A stretch of 64,000 bases of DNA from Photobacterium lutimaris (GCF_003025555.1 NZ_PYMH01000001.1:744001-808000); one strand, 5' to 3'. Positions 17,370-27,143 are shown, counted from the first letter of the stretch. Translations and numbers: made by a program. Notes: generated from the letters alone by a model not told the origin.

Positions 17370-18287
17370 GCTTATTCGTTTATAAAATTTCCGGAACGCC
17401 AGGCCTGTCGCTATACCTATGATGATAAATAGTGTGGCAACCGCACCTGATGGAGAAAATGCAGGTAAGGCGATGAGTAGCTGTGAATCATTTCCACCTA
17501 GGGCCAGTGAAGCGCCAAGCCCCATGATGATACCTGCAAATAAATGGGCAAGAAGCTGTTTGGTACGAAACTGGAAAGCTCTCAGTGACAGTCTGTTCTT
17601 AGAGCCAAACGCCATCCCCGCGACTAAACCGGTAATAATGAAATATCGATCAAGCGCTGGCCAGTTGCCCGAATTATTGTGATAAAAGCGATAGGAAAGA
17701 TCTTTCAATAATTGGCTTGGGGACCATTGTGGTTCGATAAGGGTTAAGAGGCTTGCAGTGACTCCAAAGAACATCACGCCGAACATCAACATTCGTCGCT
17801 CCGTTGAGGTTTGAATGGTAGTGATAAATAGCATCAACAAGAGAGGGATCAGAATGGATAATATAGGGGTATCTATCGCGTCAAGTGGCAGGTAACTAAT
17901 CGGTGGGGTTAAGGTCGGCAGTAATAACCAGCCAGCGATCCAACCAAAAATTGTTGCCAACATATAAAAATGGCCACTTGCCAGCTTGGAGATGGTTGAA
18001 ATTGAACAACCTTTGTTTAACGCGGCACCTAGGCCAAATAAAAGCCCACCCAGTAAGAAATGAACAGTGCCATCAAAGCGATTGGCCAAGAACGGGACCC
18101 AATCCTTTCCAGTGATGGGTACAATGAGCCAATACCAGAAGCCGCAGCATACTATGGCCAATAGAAAAGCGGGACGGCGGGCAATTAATTCGTGTACGCC
18201 GCGTACCATACACAGGCCCGTTCTCTGAGCGAGAAAGCCGACTAGGATGGCAAGAAAGATTGCGACTATCGATAGCACCACTATCAT
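17349..18287 (-). CDS. YeeE/YedE (DUF395) family transporter
   Basis: This very hydrophobic protein of about 312 residues has roughly nine membrane helices. It carries the family hallmarks: QRTGLCMVRG near the N-terminus and GAALNKGCSISTISKLASGH around residue 95, with GMGLGASLALGGND-like glycine motifs near the C-terminus. Conserved Cys residues in GLC and GCS are those that handle thiosulfate in characterised YeeE proteins, so uptake of thiosulfate or another sulfur compound is likely. The start is uncertain: ATG 18287 has AGGCGG almost touching it, GTG 18281 is better spaced, and the frame stays open to 18377. No TusA-like partner gene is adjacent. Confidence 0.82.
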   Translation of the reverse strand: MIVVLSIVAIFLAILVGFLAQRTGLCMVRGVHELIARRPAFLLAIVCCGFWYWLIVPITGKDWVPFLANRFDGTVHFLLGGLLFGLGAALNKGCSISTISKLASGHFYMLATIFGWIAGWLLLPTLTPPISYLPLDAIDTPILSILIPLLLMLFITTIQTSTERRMLMFGVMFFGVTASLLTLIEPQWSPSQLLKDLSYRFYHNNSGNWPALDRYFIITGLVAGMAFGSKNRLSLRAFQFRTKQLLAHLFAGIIMGLGASLALGGNDSQLLIALPAFSPSGAVATLFIIIGIATGLAFRKFYKRISKKTTPK

Positions 18288-18455
18288 CCGCCTGTCATGA
18301 ATTTGATATAGCTTTAAATATAATACGGAATGCCAAATGTGATCATATCGACACTGTTCGGTGTAACCAATAAACAATTATTTATAAAAATCTGAGATTG
18401 AACGGGTTTTGAGATAAGATAGTGTTTCCCTATCTGTGGAGGCCTACAACGCTTT

Positions 18456-20219
18456 ATGACACAACATCATCGCTCGGCAAAGATAACCATTGCCCACATT
18501 AATGATACCCACTCACACTTTGAGCCATCGACCATTGCTTTGCAGATCCCTTTGGATGCGACTGAGCCGCCAATGCCGGTCTTTGCGAGCTGTGGTGGTT
18601 TCTCTCGGGTATCCTCTGCGGTGAGAGAGGTAAAGAAACAGGCGCTATTACAAGGCCGTGAATTTATGTTTGTCCATGCAGGTGATTGCTTTCAAGGAAC
18701 GTTGTTCTTTTCGCTGTATAAAGGGGTTGCTAACGCTGATCTTCTTAATGCAATCCAGGTAGAAGCGATGGTGCTTGGTAACCATGAGCTCGATATGGGC
18801 AACCAGATGGTCGCTGATTTCATGGATCTTACTCACTTCCCATTGCTGGCAGGGAACTGGGACTTATCTAAAGAACATCAATGTAAGCCAAATCCACTGT
18901 CGCCTAAACCCAATGTATTGGCCTATGACAACGAAAATGAGCATGCTAAATATCTCGTTAAAGATGTTGATGGCGAGCCAGTCGCCATGTTTGGGTTAGC
19001 GATTGAAAACATGGCGGGCATTGCCAATCCTGATCCCGACACGCATTTCCTCAATGTTTCGTTGGTGGCACAGAGGACAGTTGAGGTGATTCGCCACGCG
19101 GGGATCAATAAAATTGTTGTTCTTAGTCACCTCGGTTATGAACGTGATTTAGAGTTAGCGGAGCAGATTGACGGTATCGGTGCGATCATTGGCGGGCACA
19201 CCCACACCATGCAAGGTGATTTTAGTAATATTGGCTTCAGTGTTTCTGATGAGTATGCGATACAGGTTAATGGAACCTGTGTGGTTCAAGCGGGCTGTAA
19301 CGCGTTAGCCTTGGGTCAACTAGAGCTCGACTTCAATCCAGATGGCTCGGTTGCTAAAGTTTCAGGTAAAAATCAATTGTTGCTGGGTCGACAATTTACC
19401 GTAGATGCTAGCCGCAGTGAGCATCTAGACGACTCTACTCACCAGATGGTGAAAGACTACCTTTATGCACAAGGTAACGTCCGTTTCTGTGTTAAAGACC
19501 CGCATATCGAGAACTTGCTGAATCAAAACTACCGACCGGCGGTAAGGCAGCTTCAGACCAAACAAGTCGCTGTGCTGACAGAGCCTCTGCGTCATATTCG
19601 GGTGCCAGACCAAAAAGGCCCGAGTCAAATAGCACCGCTTGTGGTTGATAGTTTCGTGTGGTCTTCAAGACAACGTGGTCATGCCGTGGATTTCGGTATT
19701 CATAATGCGGGTGGGGTGAGGGCATCACTGCATGCCGGACCAATTACTGCCGCAGATATATCAGGCCGCTTGTTGCCCTTTGCAATTGGTTTGATGGTCT
19801 ATGAAGTCAATGGTGATCAACTACGCGCTGCGCTTGAAGGGGCCATTAATAATGCCATTGATAATGGTGTGGAAGGTACGGGGAGTGGTAGCTTCCCATA
19901 TACTTCTCGTTTGAAATATACCTACCGTTGTTGTGCCCCCGAAGGACAGCGGATTGAGGAATTAAAACTGTACAGAAACAGCGCCTGGGAGGATGTTCAA
20001 GACGCGTCGGTCTACTTGTCAGTGTCTTCTGGTTACACGGCAACAGGAAAAGAAGGTTATGGCGCACTGCTAAATACCAAAGCTGAACCGATTCCTTTGA
20101 ATATTACGATGGCTGATGCCTTTGAAGAATACGCAAGAAGCCGAGAGTCATTCGGGGCGTTTGAACAGACAATGATTAACTTTATACCGTGTGGCTGTGA
20201 ACAAGAACATGTTGCCTAG
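18456..20219 (+). CDS. Bifunctional metallophosphatase/5'-nucleotidase
   Basis: The 587-residue protein has the calcineurin-like metallophosphatase domain first: IAHINDTHSHFEP, FVHAGDCFQGTLF, MVLGNHELDMG and IIGGHTHTM supply the two-metal site. The 5'-nucleotidase C-terminal substrate domain follows, with IHNAGGVRASLHAGPITAAD. UshA/NadN relatives hydrolyse nucleotides or NAD in the periplasm, but this protein begins MTQHHRSAKIT and shows no signal peptide, so it may be cytoplasmic or exported another way. ATG 18456 is preceded by GTGGAGG. A strong terminator follows. Substrate specificity cannot be read. Confidence 0.9.
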   Translation: MTQHHRSAKITIAHINDTHSHFEPSTIALQIPLDATEPPMPVFASCGGFSRVSSAVREVKKQALLQGREFMFVHAGDCFQGTLFFSLYKGVANADLLNAIQVEAMVLGNHELDMGNQMVADFMDLTHFPLLAGNWDLSKEHQCKPNPLSPKPNVLAYDNENEHAKYLVKDVDGEPVAMFGLAIENMAGIANPDPDTHFLNVSLVAQRTVEVIRHAGINKIVVLSHLGYERDLELAEQIDGIGAIIGGHTHTMQGDFSNIGFSVSDEYAIQVNGTCVVQAGCNALALGQLELDFNPDGSVAKVSGKNQLLLGRQFTVDASRSEHLDDSTHQMVKDYLYAQGNVRFCVKDPHIENLLNQNYRPAVRQLQTKQVAVLTEPLRHIRVPDQKGPSQIAPLVVDSFVWSSRQRGHAVDFGIHNAGGVRASLHAGPITAADISGRLLPFAIGLMVYEVNGDQLRAALEGAINNAIDNGVEGTGSGSFPYTSRLKYTYRCCAPEGQRIEELKLYRNSAWEDVQDASVYLSVSSGYTATGKEGYGALLNTKAEPIPLNITMADAFEEYARSRESFGAFEQTMINFIPCGCEQEHVA

Positions 20220-20252
20220 ATAGTGCTCGGCAACTTAGCATAGACACTTTAT

Positions 20253-20287
20253 AAATCCGGTAGGTCACTTACCGGATTTTTTTATTT
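20253..20287 (+). terminator. Terminator after the 5'-nucleotidase gene
   Basis: AAATCCGGTA pairs with TACCGGATTT around a short loop, followed by a run of T (TTTTATTT). Confidence 0.9.
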
Positions 20288-20433
20288 CATAAAAACGACG
20301 TTGTTGATAATGAGATATTGGTTACAGATTATATTTGGCAGGGGAATCTTATCGCGCCCTTATGGTCACAAAGATGGGTTGCATATATCTACGATGCATT
20401 GTGAATGAGAATTGATTTAATCTGGAGTCATGG

Positions 20434-20526
20434 ATGAATAAAGACTGGGGTGATGTCGCGATGATAGTGGGGTGGGTATCAGCATGGGGAGTATTGATAC
20501 ATTTCATGCCATCAGCAGGGATGTAA
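20434..20526 (+). CDS. Candidate 30-residue membrane peptide
   Basis: ATG 20434 lies 6 nt after TGGAG (20423-20427) and opens a 30-codon frame. The product starts MNKDWGDVAMIVGWV and ends HFMPSAGM, one hydrophobic tryptophan-containing segment able to span a membrane. It sits in the otherwise empty 376-bp gap between two genes. A strong terminator before it (20253-20287) and a perfect hairpin after it (20540-20566) frame it as a separate transcript. I do not recognise the peptide. Ribosome site, length, hydrophobic profile and framing terminators support a real small gene; no function is proposed. Confidence 0.5.
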   Translation: MNKDWGDVAMIVGWVSAWGVLIHFMPSAGM

Positions 20527-20539
20527 GAATTAGATGATG

Positions 20540-20566
20540 TTGCCGAGCATCGTTAATGCTCGGCAA
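20540..20566. terminator. 11-bp perfect hairpin between the small ORF and ribB
   Basis: TTGCCGAGCAT pairs perfectly with ATGCTCGGCAA over a 5-nt loop (CGTTA). It probably ends the small-ORF transcript on the plus strand, and may also serve ribB, whose stop lies 31 bp further on the minus strand. Confidence 0.75.
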
Positions 20567-20596
20567 TTTCAGAAGATACTTATGTGTGCTTTTAGG

Positions 20597-21274
20597 TTAA
20601 GCCGTTAGCGTCTCAACGGATTCAGAGTTGGCGACTTCTTTCGCCAAACGATAAGCCGCGAGATCTTCAATAGTCAGCACTGGCATGTTGTGTCGTTTGC
20701 CGAACTCAATGACTTCAGGCAGGCGCGCCATTGTACCGTCGGGGTTTGTTAGTTCACAAAGTACACCGAAAGGCTTCATTCCTGATAAGCGCATCAGATC
20801 GACAGTTGCTTCGGTATGGCCGCGACGAGCTAATACGCCTTCTGGGTTCGCTTTCAATGGGAAAACGTGTCCAGGACGACTGAGGTCAGCAGGGACGGCA
20901 TTATCAGCAATCGCTGCTTGAATCGTCGTTACACGATCCGCGGCTGACACTCCGGTTGTAACACCTTTGGCCGCTTCGATTGTTACGGTGAAGCCTGTTT
21001 GGTTTGCACTGGTGTTGTTTTCAACCATCATCGGTAGTTCAAGCTGTTTAACGCGCTCATCAGTTAAGCACAAGCAAACAATACCAGAACACTCACGGAT
21101 CATCAGTGCCATCTGCTCGCTGGTTAATGTTTCTGCTGCAAAAATGATATCGCCTTCGTTTTCACGATCTTCATCGTCAACAACCAGTACGCCATGACCT
21201 TGGCGGATAGCTTCGAGACCAGCTTCAACACGTTCGAACGCTGAGCCAAATGGGGTAAGTAGAGACTGATTCAT
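20597..21274 (-). CDS. ribB: 3,4-dihydroxy-2-butanone 4-phosphate synthase
   Basis: The 225-residue protein is a stand-alone RibB with no GTP cyclohydrolase II half. It shows [20 protein letters not shown] (the acidic metal- and phosphate-binding loop near residue 35), [34 protein letters not shown] and [12 protein letters not shown]. The enzyme converts ribulose 5-phosphate to the four-carbon precursor of riboflavin. ATG 21274 follows AGGAG with 9-nt spacing. A 320-nt leader with an FMN riboswitch precedes the gene. It stands apart from the main rib operon, as is usual in Vibrionaceae. Confidence 0.96.
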   Translation of the reverse strand: MNQSLLTPFGSAFERVEAGLEAIRQGHGVLVVDDEDRENEGDIIFAAETLTSEQMALMIRECSGIVCLCLTDERVKQLELPMMVENNTSANQTGFTVTIEAAKGVTTGVSAADRVTTIQAAIADNAVPADLSRPGHVFPLKANPEGVLARRGHTEATVDLMRLSGMKPFGVLCELTNPDGTMARLPEVIEFGKRHNMPVLTIEDLAAYRLAKEVANSESVETLTA

Positions 21275-21335
21275 GGTAAGGAACTCCTAAAATAAAAATT
21301 ACCAGAATCAGGGCATGGAAAGTCAGCAAGCACAG

Positions 21336-21395
21336 TCACACAAGTAACTGGCAAGAAAAGATATACAGCGTCACTGAAAAGTGGCGATACTGCAT
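21336..21395 (-). CDS. Possible 19-codon leader ORF in the ribB 5' region
   Basis: Between the riboswitch and ribB, a minus-strand ATG at 21395 lies 7 nt after GAGG and opens 19 codons (starting MQYRHFSVTLYIF) before TGA at 21336. It could be translated and affect ribB expression, or be chance; short ORFs are frequent in any leader. Confidence 0.2.
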   Translation of the reverse strand: MQYRHFSVTLYIFSCQLLV

Positions 21396-21440
21396 AAAAG
21401 ATCCTCGTCCATTTGATAGACAAGTACTGTACTGAGATCC

Positions 21441-21598
21441 TCTTTCATCCGGACTATAACCGTCGGCTCTGGAATGGAAGGCAATGCCTGTCTGGACCAG
21501 ATCTGCTGACCTTACCCCATGAAAATAATTGGAATAAGCGCTCGCGGGCTTTCCTTATTAAGGACTACCGCCGGTGGGGAATTTCACCCCGCCCTGAG
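21441..21598 (-). ncRNA. FMN riboswitch (RFN element) of ribB
   Basis: On the minus strand the leader begins AGGGCGGGGTGAAATTCCC and continues with ACCGGCGGTAGT, GTCAGCAGATCTGGT and the closing GACGGTTATAGTCCGGATG, all in the order of the RFN aptamer, with a variable arm of about 45 nt between. Flavin mononucleotide binding should reduce ribB expression. The expression platform lies between 21440 and 21275; no clear poly-U terminator is seen there, so control at the level of translation is likelier. Confidence 0.95.
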
Positions 21599-21609
21599 AA
21601 TTCTTTTGC

Positions 21610-21638
21610 ACTATAAGGAAAAGAAAAAATACGTGCAA
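21610..21638 (-). promoter_or_regulatory. Sigma-70 promoter of the ribB transcript
   Basis: On the minus strand TTGCAC (21638-21633) and TATAGT (21615-21610) are separated by exactly 17 bp. Transcription would begin a few bases before the riboswitch. Confidence 0.75.
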
Positions 21639-21698
21639 GACGATAAGACCTATTTATTTGATAATTTTGACATCAGGCATTCAACCGTGCACCAAATG

Positions 21699-22643
21699 CT
21701 ATTTTGTGTTGTCGGTTTGAGGTGAAAGGTGACGAGTTGTAATGTAGTTGTTTATCAACCTTACAAATAAAGGCAATGCGTAAGTCGGGATCTGTAACGC
21801 ACCCAGTAGAATAAGAAAATCTGGACCTAAAGACGCACCAGCAACGGTAAAAGTTAATAGTACATTTCGATTTGATGAAGTGATAGCTGCCAGCAGTGCA
21901 ATATCTTTACCTTGGCGTAGGTAAAATAAAAGGCTGGAAATAAAAAATAAGAAGCAAACACAAAAAGAGATAAAGATGTAGTTTATCGCATGAGATGGAT
22001 TGCTATTAAAAGCATCCCTTAATGGACCAACAAGGCCAAATGGAAAAGCAAAAACCAAAAGAATGGTGAATTGGGATAACTTGTTGTGAACACGGGTTAA
22101 GGTTGGGCGAGGGACAAAATGGTAGACCAAAGCAGAACATGCCATAGGACAGACGATGAAAACAATTAAGCGTATGAGATAGCTAGTCATGTCCAATGAA
22201 AACTCATCGTGTTGAAATATAAGCAGGTTTATATATAGCACAACTGGCATTAACAGTGTGGTTGCAATGGTCATTGCCATTGCTGTCAACGCATTGAGCC
22301 CAATAGAGCGAGCAATAGCGGGGGTCGCAAATAAAGACCCTGTCGCTGACACGGCTGCAATGGCGACGAGCAAAGAATCAGAAGCGTTAAATAAAATCGC
22401 GAGCGAACATGATATCACCGTCATCACAACGCTGTGCAGTAGCGTGTAAATCCAACAGCTTTTCTTGTTTAACACTTTCAATAAGGTTTTTTGCTCGATG
22501 CCAATAAGTGTAAATAGCATGAGAAAGAACAATACATAAGGTAAAGCAGGAAAGACCGCCAGTGAAGCCTCTGGCCATAAAAGACCAGTAAAGGTTGCTA
22601 CTATAAGTAAGACCGATGAATGTTTAGAGATAAAGAACAGCAT
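21699..22643 (-). CDS. BASS-type (bile acid:sodium symporter family) transporter
   Basis: This hydrophobic protein of 314 residues has about ten membrane helices. The repeat architecture and crossover motifs (AVSATGSLFATPAIARSIG near residue 100, AITSSNRNVLLTFTVAG near residue 255) are like the BASS/BART superfamily of sodium-coupled organic anion carriers. Arsenite ACR3 and auxin-carrier families share the fold, so the substrate is open. It is a single gene whose end lies about 60 bp from the ribB promoter. A riboflavin link is possible only by position; I see no shared regulatory element. Confidence 0.7.
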   Translation of the reverse strand: MLFFISKHSSVLLIVATFTGLLWPEASLAVFPALPYVLFFLMLFTLIGIEQKTLLKVLNKKSCWIYTLLHSVVMTVISCSLAILFNASDSLLVAIAAVSATGSLFATPAIARSIGLNALTAMAMTIATTLLMPVVLYINLLIFQHDEFSLDMTSYLIRLIVFIVCPMACSALVYHFVPRPTLTRVHNKLSQFTILLVFAFPFGLVGPLRDAFNSNPSHAINYIFISFCVCFLFFISSLLFYLRQGKDIALLAAITSSNRNVLLTFTVAGASLGPDFLILLGALQIPTYALPLFVRLINNYITTRHLSPQTDNTK

Positions 22644-22913
22644 CGCAAAATTCCATAATAACTGCGTGTTGATTTATTGTTACGGGAAAAGGCGTGAATG
22701 TGCAAGGGAATAGGTCAATAAGCAAAAATTATTCAATTAATGTTTGTTTATTCATAAATAATACATGGTTTTTCAGCTGCAACACTGTCGACTTAACAAT
22801 TGGTTAACGCATTATAAAAACTAATCTTTTTGGCGAAATTTTGTCATTTTTGATTGCGATCTGATCAGCATAAACTGAGCACAGTTGATTAAAAATACTC
22901 ACGAGAGGCAATC

Positions 22914-23105
22914 ATGGCACAGGCAATGAACTTTGACACCATCGCAAACCCAACCGCAATGGACAAAAAAGCCTATGCGGTAACTTTCAAAGGATTGATT
23001 GCACACGCATTTGATATTGTATTTGGTCGTAATGAAACACCCAAGCAATACAATGTTAGTGACCTACCAGTACACATTCAAAAAGATATTGGTATGTATC
23101 GTTAA
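22914..23105 (+). CDS. Small DUF1127-like protein
   Basis: A 63-residue protein with C-terminal VSDLPVHIQKDIGMYR, similar to the DUF1127 (YjiS-like) ending in which a leucine-rich helix is followed by KDIG and an Arg. The central FKGLIAHAFDIVFGR is an amphipathic helix. Start ATG 22914 follows GAGAGG. DUF1127 proteins are small, often stress- or phosphate-related, and some bind RNA. The 270-bp region upstream holds only promoter-like AT-rich sequence, and a strong terminator follows, so it is a single-gene transcript. Confidence 0.7.
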   Translation: MAQAMNFDTIANPTAMDKKAYAVTFKGLIAHAFDIVFGRNETPKQYNVSDLPVHIQKDIGMYR

Positions 23106-23135
23106 GTTAACGGACAACGGTTAGAAAAGTATACT

Positions 23136-23162
23136 AAAGCGCTGGTTAACCAGCGCTTTTTT
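23136..23162 (+). terminator. Terminator after the DUF1127-like gene
   Basis: AAAGCGCTGG pairs with CCAGCGCTTT over TTAA, followed by TTT. Confidence 0.93.
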
Positions 23163-23417
23163 GTATCTTGGTGGTTGCGGATTTTTGCTTTCATGCTTGG
23201 TGATGTATTGAGGCGTGATTTAACGGGAAAGACGATTATCTAAGCTAATCTGAATGCTGTATGAAACAATCTGTTGTGATGGTTAATCTGCAAGCGCTTG
23301 CCAGAAGGATAAGCGCTCAAGGAATAGATCTCTAAGAATTTAATGTCGCTTTCATTTTTTTTTATTAGATTATGGCATCATGTCACTGTATCAAAGCAAT
23401 TTTTGGAGATAATTGAA

Positions 23418-23699
23418 GTGGGATTTTTCTCAAAGTTATTTGGATTTAGTAAACAAGAAACGAAAACTGCTGATGTTGAGCCGATTGATTATGACGGTTA
23501 TTTGATTTACCCAGAACCAAAGGCTGAAGGGGGACAGTTTCGTATAGCAGGTCGCATTTGCAAAGACTTCGGCGATGACGTGAAAACGCACGTATTTGTC
23601 CGATCTGATCTGTTATCTTCCAAAGCGGATGCTGAGTCATTCATGATAAATAAGGCGAAGATGTTTATCGATCAAACTGGCGACAAGATGTTCGGTTAA
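23418..23699 (+). CDS. HlyU family protein
   Basis: The 93-residue protein has the PF10115 pattern: FFSKLFGFSK, then IDYDGYLIYPEPKAEGGQF, RIAGRICKDFG, HVFVRSDLLSSKADAESF and the closing IDQTGDKMF. The family is named after a Vibrio haemolysin activator but is distinct from the ArsR-type HlyU of V. cholerae, and its molecular role is unclear. I chose GTG 23418, nine bases after GGAG, over the open frame back to 23343. The 312-bp region upstream holds the previous terminator and a 12-bp palindrome, GCAAGCGCTTGC, at 23290-23301. It is a single-gene unit. Confidence 0.85.
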   Translation: MGFFSKLFGFSKQETKTADVEPIDYDGYLIYPEPKAEGGQFRIAGRICKDFGDDVKTHVFVRSDLLSSKADAESFMINKAKMFIDQTGDKMFG

Positions 23700-23711
23700 C
23701 TTTTTCTCTGG

Positions 23712-23741
23712 CCTGCTAGCAACCTCTACCACTAGCAGGCA
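23712..23741. other. Hairpin downstream of the HlyU-family gene
   Basis: GCCTGCTAG and CTAGCAGGC form a 9-bp stem over a loop of about 12 nt. There is no clear T run, so termination here may be partial. Confidence 0.5.
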
Positions 23742-24021
23742 TTCCCAATAGGTAGGGAGAGCTGAAACAAAGGTATGTAGTGCAACACGCATCAGGGAAA
23801 GGTGTTTGTTTTTATACTCTTCAACGGACTAACCTCATTTCCTTGTTGTTTTAAACGACAATAACACTATTCAGGTTGCTGATAATGGATGTTTATGAAG
23901 TCAAACTGAGAAAAGTTAGTGATTTATGCATTGTTGAGTGCATGCATTATTAATTTTATTTGTGGTTTGACCTCTGTCCAGGTGTTGTAAACGTTATTTT
24001 CTTTCTGTTAGAAGGTAACAT

Positions 24022-24037
24022 TTGTTATGTATAACAA
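24022..24037. promoter_or_regulatory. Palindrome in the pntAB promoter region
   Basis: The 440-bp gap 23700-24141 contains TTGTTAT-GT-ATAACAA, a perfect 7-2-7 palindrome about 105 bp before pntA. It could be a transcription factor site. The rest of the gap is AT-rich with no gene that I can support. Confidence 0.4.
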
Positions 24038-24141
24038 CGCTTATGTAATTTAATTTTGTATTTCGACTACAAATTGCTTGATATTATGTTCGTGGTTGGA
24101 TAAAAAATTGTTACTTATTTGCCGTAATTTAGGGATTAATA

Positions 24142-25698
24142 ATGCAAATTGGTGTACCTAAGGAAATACTCGCCAATGAAACGCGAGTCGCTGCGACGCC
24201 GAAAACGGTTGAACAGTTGTTAAAAATGGGGTTTAGCGTCGCTGTTGAGACAAATGCGGGTATTCTTGCAAGTTTCGACGATGCTGCTTTTGAAGCTGCA
24301 GGAGCGACAATCGTATCAACCGAAGAGGTATGGTCTTCTGATTTGATTTTTAAGGTTAATGCGCCTCAAGTTAATGAAAATACTGGTGTCGATGAGTTCG
24401 AACTCATGAAAGATGGCGCGAGTATTGTGAGTTTCATTTGGCCTGCTCAAAACGCAGAATTACTCGATAAACTGTCTACCAAAAATATTAATGTGATGGC
24501 GATGGACTCGGTTCCTCGCATTTCGCGTGCTCAGGCATTGGATGCGTTGAGCTCAATGGCTAACATTGCTGGATATCGTGCTGTTGTTGAGTCAGCGCAT
24601 GAGTTTGGTCGTTTCTTTACTGGCCAGATTACAGCAGCAGGTAAAGTACCACCTGCCAAAGTGCTCGTGGCGGGTGCTGGTGTAGCAGGTCTTGCTGCTA
24701 TCGGTGCTGCAGGAAGCTTGGGGGCGATTGTTAGGGCCTTTGATGTTCGACCTGAGGTAAAAGAACAGGTTGAATCAATGGGTGCTGAGTTCTTAGAAGT
24801 GGACTACAAAGAAGACACTTCAACGGGCGATGGCTATGCCAAAGAGATGTCTGATGAGTTCAACAAGGCTGCTGAGCGTTTGTACGCAGAACAAGCCAAA
24901 GATGTCGATATTATAATAACGACAGCTCTTATTCCTGGACGTCCTGCACCTAAATTGATCACCAAAGAAATGGTAGATTCAATGAAGGCGGGTAGTGTGG
25001 TTGTTGATCTTGCTGCGGCAAATGGCGGTAACTGTGCGTACACCGAGGCGGATAAAGTTGTCACCACCGCAAATGGTGTGAAGATCATTGGTTATACCGA
25101 CATGGTAGGTCGTCTTCCGACTCAATCATCTCAGCTGTATGGCACAAACCTCGTCAACCTTGTAAAGCTTTTATGCAAAGAAAAAGACGGCAACATTGAT
25201 ATCGACTTTGACGATGAAGTGCTACGCGGACTCACGGTGATCAAAGAGGGCGAGATTACCTGGCCGGCGCCACCAATCAAAGTCTCTGCTGCTCCCCAGC
25301 AGCAAGCTCAGCCGGTTCAGGCCCCAGTTGAGAAAGTGGAAGAGCCTACATCTCCAGTGAAAAAATATGGCCTTATGGCTGCAGGTATCGCCGCTTTTGG
25401 CTGGTTAGCGAACTATGCTCCCCCTGAGTTCCTTTCTCACTTTACGGTATTTGTTTTGGCCTGTGTTGTGGGCTATTACGTGGTATGGAATGTTACCCAT
25501 GCACTTCATACGCCCTTGATGTCAGTCACTAATGCTATTTCAGGCATTATTATCGTTGGTGCATTGTTACAGATTGGTCAAGGGATAGGAGTCGTCACTT
25601 TCCTTTCGTTTATTGCCGTCTTAATCGCGAGTATCAATATCTTCGGTGGATTCACCGTTACCAAGCGCATGCTTGAAATGTTCCGTAAAGATAAATAA
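24142..25698 (+). CDS. pntA: NAD(P) transhydrogenase subunit alpha
   Basis: The 518-residue protein starts [20 protein letters not shown], typical of PntA. The NAD-binding domain I shows [20 protein letters not shown] and a glycine-rich loop, with [20 protein letters not shown] later. The C-terminal third, after a Pro/Gln-rich linker near residue 390, has four membrane helices ([16 protein letters not shown] onward). With PntB it forms the proton-translocating transhydrogenase of the inner membrane, driving hydride transfer from NADH to NADP+. The ATG follows AGGGA. pntB begins 10 bp downstream. Confidence 0.97.
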   Translation: MQIGVPKEILANETRVAATPKTVEQLLKMGFSVAVETNAGILASFDDAAFEAAGATIVSTEEVWSSDLIFKVNAPQVNENTGVDEFELMKDGASIVSFIWPAQNAELLDKLSTKNINVMAMDSVPRISRAQALDALSSMANIAGYRAVVESAHEFGRFFTGQITAAGKVPPAKVLVAGAGVAGLAAIGAAGSLGAIVRAFDVRPEVKEQVESMGAEFLEVDYKEDTSTGDGYAKEMSDEFNKAAERLYAEQAKDVDIIITTALIPGRPAPKLITKEMVDSMKAGSVVVDLAAANGGNCAYTEADKVVTTANGVKIIGYTDMVGRLPTQSSQLYGTNLVNLVKLLCKEKDGNIDIDFDDEVLRGLTVIKEGEITWPAPPIKVSAAPQQQAQPVQAPVEKVEEPTSPVKKYGLMAAGIAAFGWLANYAPPEFLSHFTVFVLACVVGYYVVWNVTHALHTPLMSVTNAISGIIIVGALLQIGQGIGVVTFLSFIAVLIASINIFGGFTVTKRMLEMFRKDK

Positions 25699-25708
25699 GG
25701 AGTAACAC

Positions 25709-27085
25709 ATGTCTGCAGGAATCGTACAAGCGGCATACATTGTTGCTGCGGTACTATTTATCATGTCTTTGGCGGGTCTTTCTAAGCAAGAAACTGCACG
25801 TGCTGGTAACTATTACGGTATTGCCGGTATGGCAATCGCTTTAATCGCAACAATCTTTGGCCCTGATGCTCAAGGAACTGGCTGGGTTATCCTTGCCATG
25901 ATCATCGGTGGCGCAATTGGTATCTACTACGCTAAGAAAGTTGAAATGACCCAGATGCCTGAGCTGGTGGCAATCCTTCACAGTTTTGTGGGTATGGCAG
26001 CAGTTTTGGTGGGTTTCAATACTTACCTTGATCACGGTGAATTAACAGGTGCACTGTTAAACATCCACCTTGTTGAAGTCTTCCTTGGTGTGTTCATTGG
26101 TGCGGTAACATTTACCGGTTCTGTTGTGGCTTTCGGTAAGCTAAGTGGATCAATGTCATCTAAAGCTCTCATGTTGCCACATCGTCACAAGTTAAATCTT
26201 GCGGCAATTGTTGTGTCATTCTTGCTAATGCTGGCGTTTGTTAAAGCTGAAGGTTCGATGTTCGCATTGATTGTTGTTACATTGATCGCCTTTGCCTTTG
26301 GTTACCATTTGGTTGCTTCTATTGGTGGCGCGGATATGCCCGTTGTTGTTTCAATGCTGAACTCGTACTCGGGTTGGGCAGCGGCAGCAGCAGGTTTCAT
26401 GTTAGCTAATGACTTGTTGATTGTTACCGGTGCATTGGTTGGTTCTTCTGGTGCAATTCTGTCTTACATTATGTGTAAAGCGATGAACCGTTCATTTATC
26501 AGTGTTATCGCTGGTGGATTCGGTAGTGATGGTGCGGCACCAACTGAAGATGTTGATCATGGTGAACACCAAGAAGCGTCTGCAGAAGAAGTGGCGGAAA
26601 TGCTGAAAGATGCACGCTCTGTCATTATCACTCCTGGATATGGTATGGCAGTCGCTCAAGCACAGTATCCTGTTCATGAAATCACTGACAAATTGCGCAA
26701 GAGGGGTGTAAATGTACGTTTTGGCATTCACCCTGTTGCAGGCCGATTGCCGGGTCATATGAACGTACTGCTTGCTGAAGCAAAAGTACCCTATGACATC
26801 GTACTGGAAATGGACGAGATCAATGATGACTTCGGTGAAACGGATGTTGTCTTGGTGATCGGTGCCAACGATACGGTTAACCCAGCAGCAATGGAAGATC
26901 CAAACAGTCCAATTGCAGGTATGCCTGTATTGGAAGTATGGAACTCAAAGCATGTTATCGTATTCAAGCGTTCGATGAACACAGGCTATGCAGGTGTGCA
27001 GAACCCATTGTTCTTCAAAGAAAACTCGCAGATGCTGTTTGGTGATGCAAAAGAATCTTGTAATAAGATCCTTGAGCATCTCTAA
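25709..27085 (+). CDS. pntB: NAD(P) transhydrogenase subunit beta
   Basis: The 458-residue protein begins with eight or nine membrane helices ([20 protein letters not shown] onward, including [16 protein letters not shown] and [17 protein letters not shown]). The C-terminal NADP-binding domain III follows, with [38 protein letters not shown] and [14 protein letters not shown], where the conserved GANDTVNP loop grips NADP. It completes the PntAB proton channel. AAGGAG lies before ATG 25709, and a terminator follows the gene. Confidence 0.97.
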   Translation: MSAGIVQAAYIVAAVLFIMSLAGLSKQETARAGNYYGIAGMAIALIATIFGPDAQGTGWVILAMIIGGAIGIYYAKKVEMTQMPELVAILHSFVGMAAVLVGFNTYLDHGELTGALLNIHLVEVFLGVFIGAVTFTGSVVAFGKLSGSMSSKALMLPHRHKLNLAAIVVSFLLMLAFVKAEGSMFALIVVTLIAFAFGYHLVASIGGADMPVVVSMLNSYSGWAAAAAGFMLANDLLIVTGALVGSSGAILSYIMCKAMNRSFISVIAGGFGSDGAAPTEDVDHGEHQEASAEEVAEMLKDARSVIITPGYGMAVAQAQYPVHEITDKLRKRGVNVRFGIHPVAGRLPGHMNVLLAEAKVPYDIVLEMDEINDDFGETDVVLVIGANDTVNPAAMEDPNSPIAGMPVLEVWNSKHVIVFKRSMNTGYAGVQNPLFFKENSQMLFGDAKESCNKILEHL

Positions 27086-27117
27086 CCTAAAAGCGGTAAT
27101 AATTTGTTGTATATGAT

Positions 27118-27143
27118 AAGGGGAGCCAAGGGCTCCCTTTTTA
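27118..27143 (+). terminator. Terminator after pntB
   Basis: AAGGGGAGCC and GGGCTCCCTT form a hairpin with a tiny loop, followed by TTTATA. Confidence 0.88.

Noticed and set aside
23881..23955. 22-codon ORF in the pntA leader (MDVYEVKLRK start)
   Set aside because: No ribosome site and no supporting context; not listed as a gene.
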